In this document: piece after piece, positions 45,431 through 54,545 of the stretch | Layout of the letters: each line of letters starts with the position of its first letter | How positions within the stretch are numbered: position 1 is the stretch's first letter | NCBI GenBank assembly: GCA_017437145.1 | Contig: JAFSBT010000008.1 | Location: 209,893-273,892 of the forward strand | Source: Clostridia bacterium | Lineage (GTDB): Bacteria > Bacillota > Clostridia > TANB77 > CAG-508 | Length of the DNA stretch: 64,000 nucleotides | Reading direction: 5' to 3' | Position numbers and translations under genes: made by a program | Notes under the pieces: model-generated | Told to the model about the DNA's origin: nothing | The model's database searches: none | The model's input: only the letters and a program-made list of their open reading frames with translations

Positions 45431-46129
45431 TTAATCGATTAGCATGAATCCCATGTGTTTCTGTAATTCTACATCTATAGTTTTTCTTGAATTTAGTCCG
45501 TTAGCTTCACAATATTTTTGCACCGCTTTTTCTGTTTCGGCGCCAAACTTCCCATTTGGAGTTGCTAAAAAATATCCTAAATCCTTAAGTCTTTTTTGAA
45601 TACACATTACATCCGAACCATACATACCAGATTTCAAATTTCTTAATCCCTTTCCAAATGCTCCATATACCCCATCAACTATTGTTACCCTTGTTCCTAT
45701 AGGAATTAATTTATATAGTTCTGCAACTTCTTCATTTTTCATTCTTATACATCCATGCGAACTTGCCCAACCAACTGAATTAGGATTTATAGTTCCATGT
45801 ATTCCAAAATCACCCCACGGAACATTCAATCCTAGCCAACTTCCTCCAAAACCTTCTCCCCATTTTGCTTTCTTCGTTATCTCCCATGTTCCTATAGGTG
45901 ATGGTGTATTCCATTTTCCTCCTGAACATGAATATTCTTTTACAAGTTTCCCATTATCTAAAAGATATAACCTAGAGCTTTCTACGTCCACCAAAATATA
46001 ATACTCACTTTGAACATTATTTGCTGTTTGAATATAATCTTTATCAATATATAAAACAAGGGCGGATACCGGGCCCGCCCCTGCAATTAAAACAAATAAA
46101 ATTATTATTAATGCTTTTATTTTTTTCAT
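45431..46129 (-). CDS. L,D-transpeptidase (YkuD) with peptidoglycan-binding domain
   Basis: 232 residues. A signal peptide/anchor (1-~24) is followed by a YkuD domain (~42-150): GIHGTINPNSVG and SSHGCIRM carry the catalytic His and Cys. Residues ~160-230 form a PG_binding_1 domain (GSDVMCIQKRLKDLGYF). It makes 3-3 cross-links in peptidoglycan or attaches proteins to it. The end of the hydrophobic segment and the presumed cleavage site (AGAGPVSAL) are encoded by an in-frame family B repeat at 46059-46085. Confidence 0.92.
   Translation of the reverse strand: MKKIKALIIILFVLIAGAGPVSALVLYIDKDYIQTANNVQSEYYILVDVESSRLYLLDNGKLVKEYSCSGGKWNTPSPIGTWEITKKAKWGEGFGGSWLGLNVPWGDFGIHGTINPNSVGWASSHGCIRMKNEEVAELYKLIPIGTRVTIVDGVYGAFGKGLRNLKSGMYGSDVMCIQKRLKDLGYFLATPNGKFGAETEKAVQKYCEANGLNSRKTIDVELQKHMGFMLID
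46059..46085. repeat. Family B repeat inside the coding region of the L,D-transpeptidase
   Basis: AGGGCGGATACCGGGCCCGCC then CCTGCA. It is a slightly changed B copy (CCTGCA for CCTACA), of 27 bases (9 codons), in frame, in the signal-peptide region. Confidence 0.8.
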
Positions 46130-46156
46130 AATAAAATATATTCATAAAAACATATT

Positions 46157-46519
46157 TTATTCTTGCACAGTTACATTTCCATATTCTTCAACAATATAGT
46201 TATTACCTTTCACATTAATAATATAACTATTTGTATTTTCATCACAAGTTATATTTGCATTACTATCTATTTTTTTAAGTTTTTTTGTGAAAGTTGCTTC
46301 ATTTATTTTACCATTTTTATTTTTAGACATAAGCACTGCTTGTATTACATCTTGATACACACCAACATCCTCTACGCCTTCTTTTGCTTCTCCAGCTTTT
46401 CCTATTATCCCGCCTTCATTTAACGCTACTATAACCACAGTTCCAATTAATATCGTCATTACTCCAATAGTAATAACTAAGGCGGTTAAGGTTATACCTT
46501 TATTATTTTTAAATTTCAT
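46157..46519 (-). CDS. Prepilin-like protein with type IV pilin N-terminus
   Basis: 120 residues. NKGITLTALVITIGVMTILI resembles the prepilin peptidase site (cut after Gly) and following helix of type IV pilins/pseudopilins; the usual Phe at +1 is Ile and Glu+5 is not at the canonical position. The rest is a small soluble domain with GKINEATFTKKLKK. Such single pilin-like genes are frequent in Clostridia; no assembly ATPase or prepilin peptidase is nearby. Confidence 0.65.
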   Translation of the reverse strand: MKFKNNKGITLTALVITIGVMTILIGTVVIVALNEGGIIGKAGEAKEGVEDVGVYQDVIQAVLMSKNKNGKINEATFTKKLKKIDSNANITCDENTNSYIINVKGNNYIVEEYGNVTVQE

Positions 46520-46546
46520 ATTTTTCTCCTTTATGCAATTTTAATC

Positions 46547-48304
46547 TTATTGTATACTATATTTATCTCTTTTTCTATATGTTGTGTGTAATAATTCGTG
46601 TGCTTTATGACTTCCTGGTTTTTCAAGGTATTCTTCATATAGTTTTTTTATTACAGGATTTTCATGTGATTTTCTAATTATACTTGCTTCATCTATAGAA
46701 TATAAAGCTTTAGCTCTTAAAGCCTTAACATCAACTTCAGACCTTATTTTTGAGCTTACAATTGGTTGTCCTCCACCGTTTACACATCCTCCTGGGCATG
46801 CCATAATTTCAACAAATTGATAATCTGCTTTTCCATCTTTTATTTCATCTAATATTTTTCTAGCATTAGCTAATCCATGTGCCACCGCAACCTTAACTTC
46901 TATTTCGCCTATTTTTATTGCAGCTTTTTTTACACCTTTTGTACCTCTTACTTCCTCAAAATCAAATTTCTTTAATTCATTACCAGTAATTGTTTCTACC
47001 GCTGTTCTTAATGCAGCTTCCATAACGCCACCAGTTGTTCCAAATATAACTGCCGCTCCTGTTGCATCACCCATTGGACTATCAAATTTTTCATCAGGCA
47101 AATTTATAAAATTTATATTTGCTTGTTTTATCATTCTAGCAAGTTCTCTAGTTGTAAGAACAGCATCTACATTATCTAAATTGTCATTCTTAAGTTCTTC
47201 TCTGCTTCTTTCAAATTTTTTTGCCACGCACGGCATAACTGATACAACAAAAATTTTCTCTGGATCAATGCCTGCTTTTTCAGCATAATATGATTTTAAA
47301 ATTGCTCCAAACATTTCTTGTGGAGATTTACATGTTGATAAATGACCTAGTAATTCTGGATAATTCATCTCAATAAACTTTATCCATCCTGGACTACATG
47401 ATGTAATCATTGGCAGAGTTTCATTTTTTGTAAATCTTTCTATAAACTCATTAGCTTCTTCCATAATTGTTAAATCCGCACCTGTATTTGTGTCGAAAAC
47501 TTTATCAAACCCAATTTTTCTTAATGCAGCAACCATTTTTCCTTCAACATTTGTTCCTATAGGCATTCCAAATTCTTCTCCTAAAGCAACTCTAACTGCA
47601 GGAGCTGTTTGCACCAAAACAACTGTATCTTTATCATTTATTTTTCTCCAAACTAATTTTGTATCATCTTTTTCTTTTAATGCTCCTACAGGACATGCTT
47701 CTATACACTGTCCACAAAAAACACAATTTACATTGTTTAAGCTTTCATCATTTGTAGCTGCTATTCTCGATTCAAAACCTCTTCCAGCAACGTCAATAGC
47801 TCCTATATTTTGAATATTTTTACAAGTAGCTACACATCTTTTGCACATTACGCATTTGCTTGTATCTCTTACAATAGAAGGTGATAAATCATCAATTTTT
47901 GCTTCAATTTTTTCTCCCTCAAATTCTATTTCTTGAATTCCAAATTGTCTTGCTAAAGTTTGTAATTCACAATTACCATTTCTTACACATGTTAAACATT
48001 CTCTATTATGTGTAGATAAAATTAAATCTAGAATCACTCTTCTTGCTTCATTTATTTCAGGAGTATTTGTTTTTACTATCATACCTTCTTCTGCTTTTGT
48101 TATACATGAAGGAACGAAACCTCTTCTTCCTTCAATTTCTACAATACACATTCTACAATCCCCTGCTGCATTAATTTCTTTTAAGAAGCATAATGTTGGG
48201 ATATCAATATTCGCTTCTCTAGCTGCAGTTAAAACAGAAACACCTTTTTTTACTTCTACCTCTTTCCCATCAATTGTTAATTTAATTAAATTTGCTTCTG
48301 GCAT
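46547..48304 (-). CDS. hydA: [FeFe] hydrogenase catalytic subunit HydA (NADH-linked group)
   Basis: 585 residues. N-terminal 2Fe-2S domain (CRMCIVEIEG), a His/Cys site (HNRECLTCVRNGNC), two 4Fe-4S sites (CVMCKRCVATC and CVFCGQCIEACP) and the H-cluster motifs TSCSPGWIKF, MPCVAKKFE and CPGGCVNGGGQP are intact. It reduces protons to H2, or the reverse, with electrons from NADH and ferredoxin through HydB and HydC. Order on the strand is hydC, hydB, hydA, with palindromic repeats in both gaps. Confidence 0.96.
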   Translation of the reverse strand: MPEANLIKLTIDGKEVEVKKGVSVLTAAREANIDIPTLCFLKEINAAGDCRMCIVEIEGRRGFVPSCITKAEEGMIVKTNTPEINEARRVILDLILSTHNRECLTCVRNGNCELQTLARQFGIQEIEFEGEKIEAKIDDLSPSIVRDTSKCVMCKRCVATCKNIQNIGAIDVAGRGFESRIAATNDESLNNVNCVFCGQCIEACPVGALKEKDDTKLVWRKINDKDTVVLVQTAPAVRVALGEEFGMPIGTNVEGKMVAALRKIGFDKVFDTNTGADLTIMEEANEFIERFTKNETLPMITSCSPGWIKFIEMNYPELLGHLSTCKSPQEMFGAILKSYYAEKAGIDPEKIFVVSVMPCVAKKFERSREELKNDNLDNVDAVLTTRELARMIKQANINFINLPDEKFDSPMGDATGAAVIFGTTGGVMEAALRTAVETITGNELKKFDFEEVRGTKGVKKAAIKIGEIEVKVAVAHGLANARKILDEIKDGKADYQFVEIMACPGGCVNGGGQPIVSSKIRSEVDVKALRAKALYSIDEASIIRKSHENPVIKKLYEEYLEKPGSHKAHELLHTTYRKRDKYSIQ

Positions 48305-48332
48305 TATTAAACCTCCTTTTTTTAATCACCTT

Positions 48333-48428
48333 TACGGGTGGACACAGGGCCCACCCCTACACTTTTAATTAATTTAATTATTAGCTATTCACTATTCACT
48401 AAGCGAAGCGTTTTACACTCCCCCTACA
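48333..48428. repeat. Family B repeat followed by partial E element
   Basis: TACGGGTGGACACAGGGCCC-ACCCCTACA at 48333-48361, then TTAGCTATTCACTATTCAC-TAAGCGAAGCG...CCCCCTACA to 48428; in the hydB-hydA gap. Confidence 0.7.
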
Positions 48429-48439
48429 TTATTTATTCC

Positions 48440-50296
48440 CTATTTTATCGCTTTGAATGGGCACTTACTTGCACATGCTCCACACTTAATACAAATTTCC
48501 GGATTAATTTCATGTGGTTGTTTTACTTCTCCTGAAATGGCACCTACCGGACATTGTTTTTTACAAATTCCGCAGCCTCTACACAATTCTTTGTTTATTT
48601 CTATACTTGCTAATGCTTTACATTCGTTTGTTACACATTTTTTATCTTCAATATGAGCAACATATTCATCCCTAAAGTATTTTATTGTACTTAGTACTGG
48701 GTTTGGTGCTGTTTGACCAAGTCCACATACAGAAGCTTTTTTTATTGTTTCAGCTAAAGTTTCTAGTTTTTCAATGTCTCCTGTTTCACCTTCACCTTGA
48801 GTTATTCTTTCTAGAATTTCTAGCATTCTTTTTGTTCCTATTCTACATGGATTACATTTTCCACATGATTCATCTACTGTAAATCCTAAATAGAATTTTG
48901 CAAGATTTACCATACATTTAGAGTCATCCATTACAATTAGTCCACCAGACCCCATCATAGAACCTATTTGTGTTAAAGATTCATAATCTATTGGTGTATC
49001 TAAATGTTCTTCTGGTATACATCCTCCTGATGGACCTCCTGTTTGAGCTGCCTTAAATTCACGTCCTCCTGGAATTCCTCCACCTATATCAAAAACAATT
49101 TCTCTTAATGTTGTCCCCATTGGTACTTCAACCAATCCTACGTTTACAACATTACCACCTAATGCAAAAACTTTTGTACCTTTAGAATTTTCTGTTCCAA
49201 TTGAGCTATACCATTTTGCTCCATTTAAAATTATTTTTGTTATATTAGCATATGTTTCAACATTATTTATTAATGTTGGTTTTCCCCATAATCCTGAATT
49301 TGCTGGGAATGGTGGTTTTAATCTTGGTCTTCCACTTCTGCCTTCAATTGATTCTAGAAGCGCAGTTTCTTCTCCACATACAAATGCTCCTGCTCCAAGT
49401 CTTATTTCTAAATCAAAACTAAACTCAGTTCCAAATATATTTTTTCCTAATATTCCGTATTCCTTAGCTTGGTCAATTGCAGTTTGAAATCTATGTACAG
49501 CAATCGGATATTCAGCTCTAACATAAATATAACCTTTATTAGCTCCTACTGCATATCCTGCAATCATCATAGCTTCTACTATTGAATGAGGATCTCCTTC
49601 TAAAATACTTCTATCCATAAATGCTCCTGGATCTCCCTCATCAGCATTACACACAACATATTTTTGATTTCCTTCTGCAATTTTTGTAAAGAACCATTTT
49701 TTACCTGTAGGGAAACCAGCTCCTCCTCTACCACGTAATCCTGATTCTGCTATTTCATTTATTACATCATCTTGACTCATTTCGAAAAGAACTTTTTCTA
49801 ATGCTTTATATCCATCAAAAGCTATGTATTCATCAATATTTTCCGGATCAATTATTCCACAGTTTTGAAGCGCAATTCTTTTTTGTTTTTTATAAAAAGT
49901 TAATTCATCTAGTCTTTGAACAACCGAATTATCAATATCTTTGCAAAGAAGTCTTTCTACTATTTTACCTTCTACTATATGTGTATTTATAATTTCTTCA
50001 CAATCTTCCGGCTTTACCATTGCATAAAAAGTATCCTCTGGTCTTATTATAACAATAGGACCTTTTGCACAAAGCCCAAAACACCCAGTTTGTATAACTC
50101 TTACATTTTCGATATTTTTTTCACTTAAAATACTTCTAAAATTTTCTATAATTTTAGGTGATTTTGAAGAGGTACACCCTGTACCGTGGCATACTAGTAT
50201 ATGTTTTTCTCTTGTATCTGCATTTAAATTAACGCGTAAATCTAGTTCTTTTCTTTTTTCATCTCTTATTTTTCTTATTTCTTCTAAAGACTTCAT
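48440..50296 (-). CDS. hydB: Hydrogenase subunit HydB (NuoF-like, NADH/FMN)
   Basis: 618 residues. A thioredoxin-like 2Fe-2S region (CHGTGCTSSKS, TGCFGLCAKGP), a NuoF core with the FMN/NADH loops GLRGRGGAGFPTGKKW and GAGAFVCGEETALL, the 4Fe-4S motif SCGKCNPCRIGT and two C-terminal 4Fe-4S ferredoxin motifs (CRGCGICKKQCP and CIKCGACASKCP). It oxidises NADH and passes electrons to HydA; in HydABC complexes flavin-based bifurcation couples this to ferredoxin. Confidence 0.95.
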   Translation of the reverse strand: MKSLEEIRKIRDEKRKELDLRVNLNADTREKHILVCHGTGCTSSKSPKIIENFRSILSEKNIENVRVIQTGCFGLCAKGPIVIIRPEDTFYAMVKPEDCEEIINTHIVEGKIVERLLCKDIDNSVVQRLDELTFYKKQKRIALQNCGIIDPENIDEYIAFDGYKALEKVLFEMSQDDVINEIAESGLRGRGGAGFPTGKKWFFTKIAEGNQKYVVCNADEGDPGAFMDRSILEGDPHSIVEAMMIAGYAVGANKGYIYVRAEYPIAVHRFQTAIDQAKEYGILGKNIFGTEFSFDLEIRLGAGAFVCGEETALLESIEGRSGRPRLKPPFPANSGLWGKPTLINNVETYANITKIILNGAKWYSSIGTENSKGTKVFALGGNVVNVGLVEVPMGTTLREIVFDIGGGIPGGREFKAAQTGGPSGGCIPEEHLDTPIDYESLTQIGSMMGSGGLIVMDDSKCMVNLAKFYLGFTVDESCGKCNPCRIGTKRMLEILERITQGEGETGDIEKLETLAETIKKASVCGLGQTAPNPVLSTIKYFRDEYVAHIEDKKCVTNECKALASIEINKELCRGCGICKKQCPVGAISGEVKQPHEINPEICIKCGACASKCPFKAIK

Positions 50297-50315
50297 TCCT
50301 TGCCTCCCCTTTACA

Positions 50316-50430
50316 AATAATTAATAATTAATAGTGAATAGTGAATAATTGTGGTTAGAAATTGCTGTAAAACAGCAATTTCTTTCATTTATTATTCATT
50401 ATTAATTCTTCACTATTCGTTATTCACTAA
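50316..50430. repeat. Family E hairpin repeat between hydC and hydB
   Basis: AATAATTAATAATTAATAGTG..., core GAAATTGCTG/CAGCAATTTC, TTATTATTCATTATTAATTC...TTCACTATTCG. Core differs from other copies on both arms. Confidence 0.75.
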
Positions 50431-50502
50431 ATATTACTCTCTCTTGTGCATCTTCATTCTTGACTATGATAAAATTATGCAAGATGCCGTTTTCCATTCG
50501 AC

Positions 50503-50988
50503 TTACTTATTCATATATTCATCAATAATCCTATCCACCATTTCTGGTGTAGCCTTCCCATATACTTCATCATTTATTGTAAATACAGGAGCTAAACCAC
50601 ATGCCCCTATGCATCTTGTTGCTTCTATAGAAAATTTTCCGTCTGCGGTAGTTTCACCAACATCTATTCCTAATTTTTCTTTAACTTTATCTAATATCTT
50701 TTCAGAACCTTTTACAAAACATGCTGTCCCTAAACATACAGCTATATTATATTTTCCTTTTGGTTTTAGTGTAAATCTTGCATAGAATGTAATTACTCCA
50801 TAAATCTCAGCCATTGGCATATTTAAATATTCCGAAATTCTTTCTTGCGCGAATTTTGGTATATATCCATATTGAACCTGTACTTCATTTAGTATTTGTA
50901 TTAAATTATCTTTATCTTGATTATATTTTTGTAAAATTTTCTCTAATTTTTCATCTTTACAATTTTCACATCCACATTTGCAGCTCAT
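50503..50988 (-). CDS. hydC: Hydrogenase subunit HydC (NuoE-like 2Fe-2S)
   Basis: 161 residues, a NuoE/thioredoxin-like 2Fe-2S protein: CLGTACFVKGS and TRCIGACGLAP provide the four Cys ligands. The N-terminus adds a Cys-rich start (CKCGCENCKD), which is less usual. First gene of the hydCBA set, preceded by SD TAGGAGG. Confidence 0.94.
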   Translation of the reverse strand: MSCKCGCENCKDEKLEKILQKYNQDKDNLIQILNEVQVQYGYIPKFAQERISEYLNMPMAEIYGVITFYARFTLKPKGKYNIAVCLGTACFVKGSEKILDKVKEKLGIDVGETTADGKFSIEATRCIGACGLAPVFTINDEVYGKATPEMVDRIIDEYMNK

Positions 50989-51110
50989 ACATAAACCTCC
51001 TAATTTATTATTTTATTACAAGAAAAGTGGTTTTGCCAAACTTTTCTTCTCGCCGAATTGAGCTTCCAAATGTAATGAGAAAGTCTCAATAGGCAATAGC
51101 GATTATAGCA

Positions 51111-51181
51111 TTTTTACTTAATAGGAAAGTAGAACTTTTCTATTAAGTAAAAAGCTTTCTTTACCATATGCAAAGAAAGCT
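51111..51181 (-). terminator. Terminator pair after the cohesin-like gene
   Basis: AGCTTTCTTT/AAAGAAAGCT (51152-51181) followed by a T-rich run ends the gene at 51193. Directly after it, TTTTTACTTAATAGGAAAGT/ACTTTTCTATTAAGTAAAAA (51111-51152) forms a second long hairpin. Confidence 0.7.
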
Positions 51182-51192
51182 ATAATTATTAC

Positions 51193-52011
51193 TTATATAC
51201 CTCTATATTTACTATATTTAACATATCCAAATAAACCTACTGCCATTATGATTATAGCAAAAGGAATAAGGTCCTCAACTCCAGCATCTGGAGCATCTGT
51301 ATTTGCAGTTTGCGAATTAGTAGTTGTTGATTGAGGTGTTTCATTTTTCTGATCATTGTTGTCATTATTATTGCTTGGTTTTAAAGAGGGAATATCATCC
51401 ATATCTCCTGCTCCACCAGCATTAACTGTAATTGATTGTGTTGAAACATCAGAAGCACTAATACTTGTTGAAGAATCGCTTCCTGCCGTTGCCTTCATAT
51501 TAGTTAATGAAATTTTTTCTGTTGAACTACTTCCTGAACCCTTAACTTTAAATTTTATATCTCCAATTTCTGTATATGTTGAAGATGTTTTTATTGGACT
51601 TGATATAGTAATTGCCGCAAACACACTAATTCCTTGTTCTTCAACTAGTGTAATACACCAATCTTCGTTAACACATATAAGTTTACATTCTTTTCCTTGT
51701 GCTTCCATTTGTTTTTTCATTTCAGTTAAAATTGTTGCCATAATACTATCAGCTTCTTCAACAGCTGTGTCATAATCTATTGTTACTAGTTCGAAAACAT
51801 CTTTATTAAATTCAATTGCTCCTCCCAATCCCATTATATCACTAGTTGCATTACTTGTTGCTGAAATTGTAACGGTGGCTTCATCTCCTGTGTTTAGAAC
51901 TGCTTTATCCATTTCTAGTTTCACTGTTACTTCTTCAGCAGCAAAAGAATTGCTTACAAAAGCCAACAAAAATATAATTCCAAACACTAGTATCCCTACA
52001 AATTTTTTCAT
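51193..52011 (-). CDS. Secreted cohesin-like domain protein with C-terminal anchor
   Basis: 272 residues. Signal peptide cut near SFAA. Residues ~28-195 look like a cohesin/related beta-sandwich: VTVKLEMDKAVLNTGDEATV, GLGGAIEFNKDVFELV, later IGDIKFKVKG. A low-complexity Asn/Asp/Thr-rich linker follows (~205-240). APDAGVED, a membrane segment and the basic end KYSKYRGI form an anchor similar to a sorting signal in layout but without LPXTG. No dockerin protein is visible here; a role in the cell wall or surface complex is inferred. Confidence 0.65.
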   Translation of the reverse strand: MKKFVGILVFGIIFLLAFVSNSFAAEEVTVKLEMDKAVLNTGDEATVTISATSNATSDIMGLGGAIEFNKDVFELVTIDYDTAVEEADSIMATILTEMKKQMEAQGKECKLICVNEDWCITLVEEQGISVFAAITISSPIKTSSTYTEIGDIKFKVKGSGSSSTEKISLTNMKATAGSDSSTSISASDVSTQSITVNAGGAGDMDDIPSLKPSNNNDNNDQKNETPQSTTTNSQTANTDAPDAGVEDLIPFAIIIMAVGLFGYVKYSKYRGI

Positions 52012-52090
52012 TTTTTTCTCCTATGTTACATATTTATATTTATTATATAGTTTTACTCTATTAAATGCAAGTTCTTTTTTTAAATAATAA

Positions 52091-52125
52091 AAAAAAATCT
52101 TGGAAATAATTCCAAGATTTTCTTT
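52091..52125 (-). terminator. Terminator of the secreted protein gene at 52136
   Basis: AAAATCTTGGAA/TTCCAAGATTTT around ATAA, T-run on the minus strand. Confidence 0.8.
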
Positions 52126-52135
52126 TATTATTTTA

Positions 52136-53131
52136 TTACATCATAATTGTTGCTGTAGTTATAAATTTAAAAATATGTTTTATTAATGATATAATTCCTT
52201 TAATTAATCCATTTGCAATCATATTTAATGTTTCTGTAGGAATAGTATTTCCAATTGCCCCTGCTTCTGTTACGTTAACATTAACGATTTGATCCTTATC
52301 ATAAGTTATTTGGGCTGTACCATTTCCTATTGGTGAATTATTTACATTAGCATCTCCACTTACTTCTACACCTTTATCTATCATTGTTATTGTTGCATCT
52401 CCATTAACTGTAATTTTATCAACTACAGATACACTTCCTTCTCCTGATACAGATGGTTTTCCATTACCTATATCCAAAGAACAACTACCATCAACATTTA
52501 CAATATTAATCGTTTGTCCTTCTTGTAATAAAACTACGTCTTCGCCTATTTGAATTCCTCCATCAATCATTTGTACTGTTGTATCTGATGTTACAGGATA
52601 TTTTTCACCATTTATTACAATTGTTAATTTCGCTCCATCTTCTAAATTGAAATCATATGTAATATATTCTCCTACATCAGTTAGAGTACATTCTTCAACT
52701 TTTAAATATCCTATTGTAGGTAATTTTTCCCCTTCTTCTATAAAAGCAACGCCTATCATTCCTTCTTTTCTTTTAGTTAAAATATCTGTTACTAATGCTA
52801 ATTGATTTGTATATTCTCCTACAACATTATATTCAGTTGAAGTTTCTTCTCCTAATAATTTATTAAGTATATCAAACATTTTAGCCTCATATAATTTTCC
52901 TGTAAATTTAATTTTTCTATTTAATTTTACTTGGCTAATATCATTTAATTGCCCTTCTGTTTGACTTTCCATTTTATCTTCTTTATCTATTTCCAATTCA
53001 TCTGCTGAGAATTCGTTTTCATCTGTTGTATTTTCTCCATTTGTAGCTAAAACCATAGTTGGTAATACTATAGCAAACATCATTAAAAAAATTAAAATGC
53101 ATGCGATAATTTTTTCAACTCCATTTTTCAT
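52136..53131 (-). CDS. Secreted acidic protein of unknown function, paralogue 1
   Basis: 331 residues: signal peptide (~1-29), acidic linker, then a beta-rich body with short repeated modules (DGGIQIGEDVVLLQEGQTI, GDATITMIDKGVEVSGDANV) and a C-terminal hydrophobic/amphipathic helix (IKGIISLIKHIFKFI). It clearly resembles the next gene upstream: both have KIKFTGKLY, QxAxVTxI, GGIQI and the same end. I know no family. Location outside the membrane is inferred. Confidence 0.65.
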   Translation of the reverse strand: MKNGVEKIIACILIFLMMFAIVLPTMVLATNGENTTDENEFSADELEIDKEDKMESQTEGQLNDISQVKLNRKIKFTGKLYEAKMFDILNKLLGEETSTEYNVVGEYTNQLALVTDILTKRKEGMIGVAFIEEGEKLPTIGYLKVEECTLTDVGEYITYDFNLEDGAKLTIVINGEKYPVTSDTTVQMIDGGIQIGEDVVLLQEGQTINIVNVDGSCSLDIGNGKPSVSGEGSVSVVDKITVNGDATITMIDKGVEVSGDANVNNSPIGNGTAQITYDKDQIVNVNVTEAGAIGNTIPTETLNMIANGLIKGIISLIKHIFKFITTATIMM

Positions 53132-53271
53132 TTTTATATACCTCCCTTATTTTATAACTTATTTATATAACATTTTATAAATTATTAAATAAGCACACAT
53201 TATCAATCAATTTAATTATACAACATTTTTACGTTTATGTCAACTTTTTCCATGCTTTTATAAAGATTCCT

Positions 53272-53309
53272 AAAAAAACTTGGAGCATATAAATGCTCCA
53301 AGTTTTTTT
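53272..53309 (-). terminator. Terminator of the gene at 53318
   Basis: ACTTGGAGCAT/ATGCTCCAAGT around ATAA, A7/T7 flanks. Confidence 0.85.
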
Positions 53310-53317
53310 ACTATATT

Positions 53318-54307
53318 TTAAAATAATTTTTCAAATATTTTACCAAAAATATCTTTTATGAAGCCAATTATTTTTGATATGATATCACCTATTATAGTCT
53401 TAAAATTTTCAGTTTTTAATTCTTTTCCATCTATTTCTGCTGAAATTATTTTTAATTTAACATCTCCTTCTTCATATTCAACTTTAATTTCACCTGATAC
53501 CTCTTCTCCATTTACTATTGCATTTCCTTTTACAATAAATCCATTAGCTGTAATTTTAAAATTAGTATCTCCATTTATAACAAATCTATCAAGCATTTTA
53601 TTGCTTTCATTTTCTATGCAGAAGCTTCCTTTTAATCCAACAATTTCAATTTCGTCTCCTTCTTTTAATGCTATAAACTCATCATCTATTTGAATTCCAC
53701 CATTTGCTAATTGAACAACTGAATGAGAATCAATATCATATTCTTTTCCATTAATCTTTAAAGAACCACTTTCTCCTTCAAATAGTTTAAAACTAAGAGT
53801 TAAAAGTTTTCCATTTGCTAAAACATTGCTTTCTGCAACTTTTATATATCCAAATGTTGATAATATTTTTCCTTCTCTTGTGAAAGTAACACCTAAAATT
53901 CCTTCATCTCTTTGACTAATTTCTGTTACAACAGCTACTTGATCAGTATACACACCTTTTTCTGCACTGCATTTTATACTTTTATATAATTTTCCAGTAA
54001 ATTTTATTTTATCTAATAATTTTATTTGCTTAGCATCTGTTATATATTCTACGTCTTCTTTTTTAGGTTCCTCTTTTTCGTTGTCACCTTCATCAAGTTC
54101 ATCATCTTCAAATCCTTCCTTATCAATGATTTCTTCTTTTTCTTCTGTTTTATTCTCTTGAACTTGATTTTCTTGTACTTTATTTTCTTGATTTGTGTCT
54201 AATTCATCATCTTCAAATTCTCCTGCAAAAACCATTGTAGGTAATAACATAATTGCTAATACTAAAAATCCAGATATTATTTTTTTTGATATTTCTTTTA
54301 TTTTCAT
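53318..54307 (-). CDS. Secreted acidic protein of unknown function, paralogue 2
   Basis: 329 residues: signal peptide (~1-28), Glu/Asp/Asn/Gln-rich linker with repeats of QENKVQENQVQENK, a beta-rich body (KIKFTGKLYKSI, NGGIQIDDEFIALKEGDEI, GDTNFKITANGFIVKGNAIV) and an amphipathic C-terminal helix (IIGFIKDIFGKIFEKLF). Paralogue of the gene at 52136; each has its own terminator. The C-terminal helix could dip into a membrane. Confidence 0.65.
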   Translation of the reverse strand: MKIKEISKKIISGFLVLAIMLLPTMVFAGEFEDDELDTNQENKVQENQVQENKTEEKEEIIDKEGFEDDELDEGDNEKEEPKKEDVEYITDAKQIKLLDKIKFTGKLYKSIKCSAEKGVYTDQVAVVTEISQRDEGILGVTFTREGKILSTFGYIKVAESNVLANGKLLTLSFKLFEGESGSLKINGKEYDIDSHSVVQLANGGIQIDDEFIALKEGDEIEIVGLKGSFCIENESNKMLDRFVINGDTNFKITANGFIVKGNAIVNGEEVSGEIKVEYEEGDVKLKIISAEIDGKELKTENFKTIIGDIISKIIGFIKDIFGKIFEKLF

Positions 54308-54473
54308 AATTACATCAACCCCCTTTAATTATGTATAAAAGTTCTTTTTATTAGATTTCGCTTTCTTCTATAGCCATGACACTATAGCCATGGATAAATT
54401 AATTATACACTTTGTAAGTGGTTATGTCAACACTTTTTGTAAATTTTTCTATTTTTGTAATTTTTATCACACT

Positions 54474-54530
54474 AAAAAAGGCGAACTTTTTTATTACGTA
54501 AAAAAAGACGAACCATGTTCGCCTTTTTTA
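54474..54530 (-). terminator. Terminator of ftsH
   Basis: AAAAAAGGCGAAC ... GTTCGCCTTTTTT outer stem with an inner ACGTAA-containing part; ~15 bases after the ftsH stop. Confidence 0.7.
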
Positions 54531-54545
54531 TCTTTTATATATTAC

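Noticed and set aside
46157..46519. Part of a type IV pilus or competence operon
   Set aside because: No assembly ATPase, platform protein or prepilin peptidase is nearby, and the +1 and +5 residues are not canonical; kept only as a pilin-like protein.
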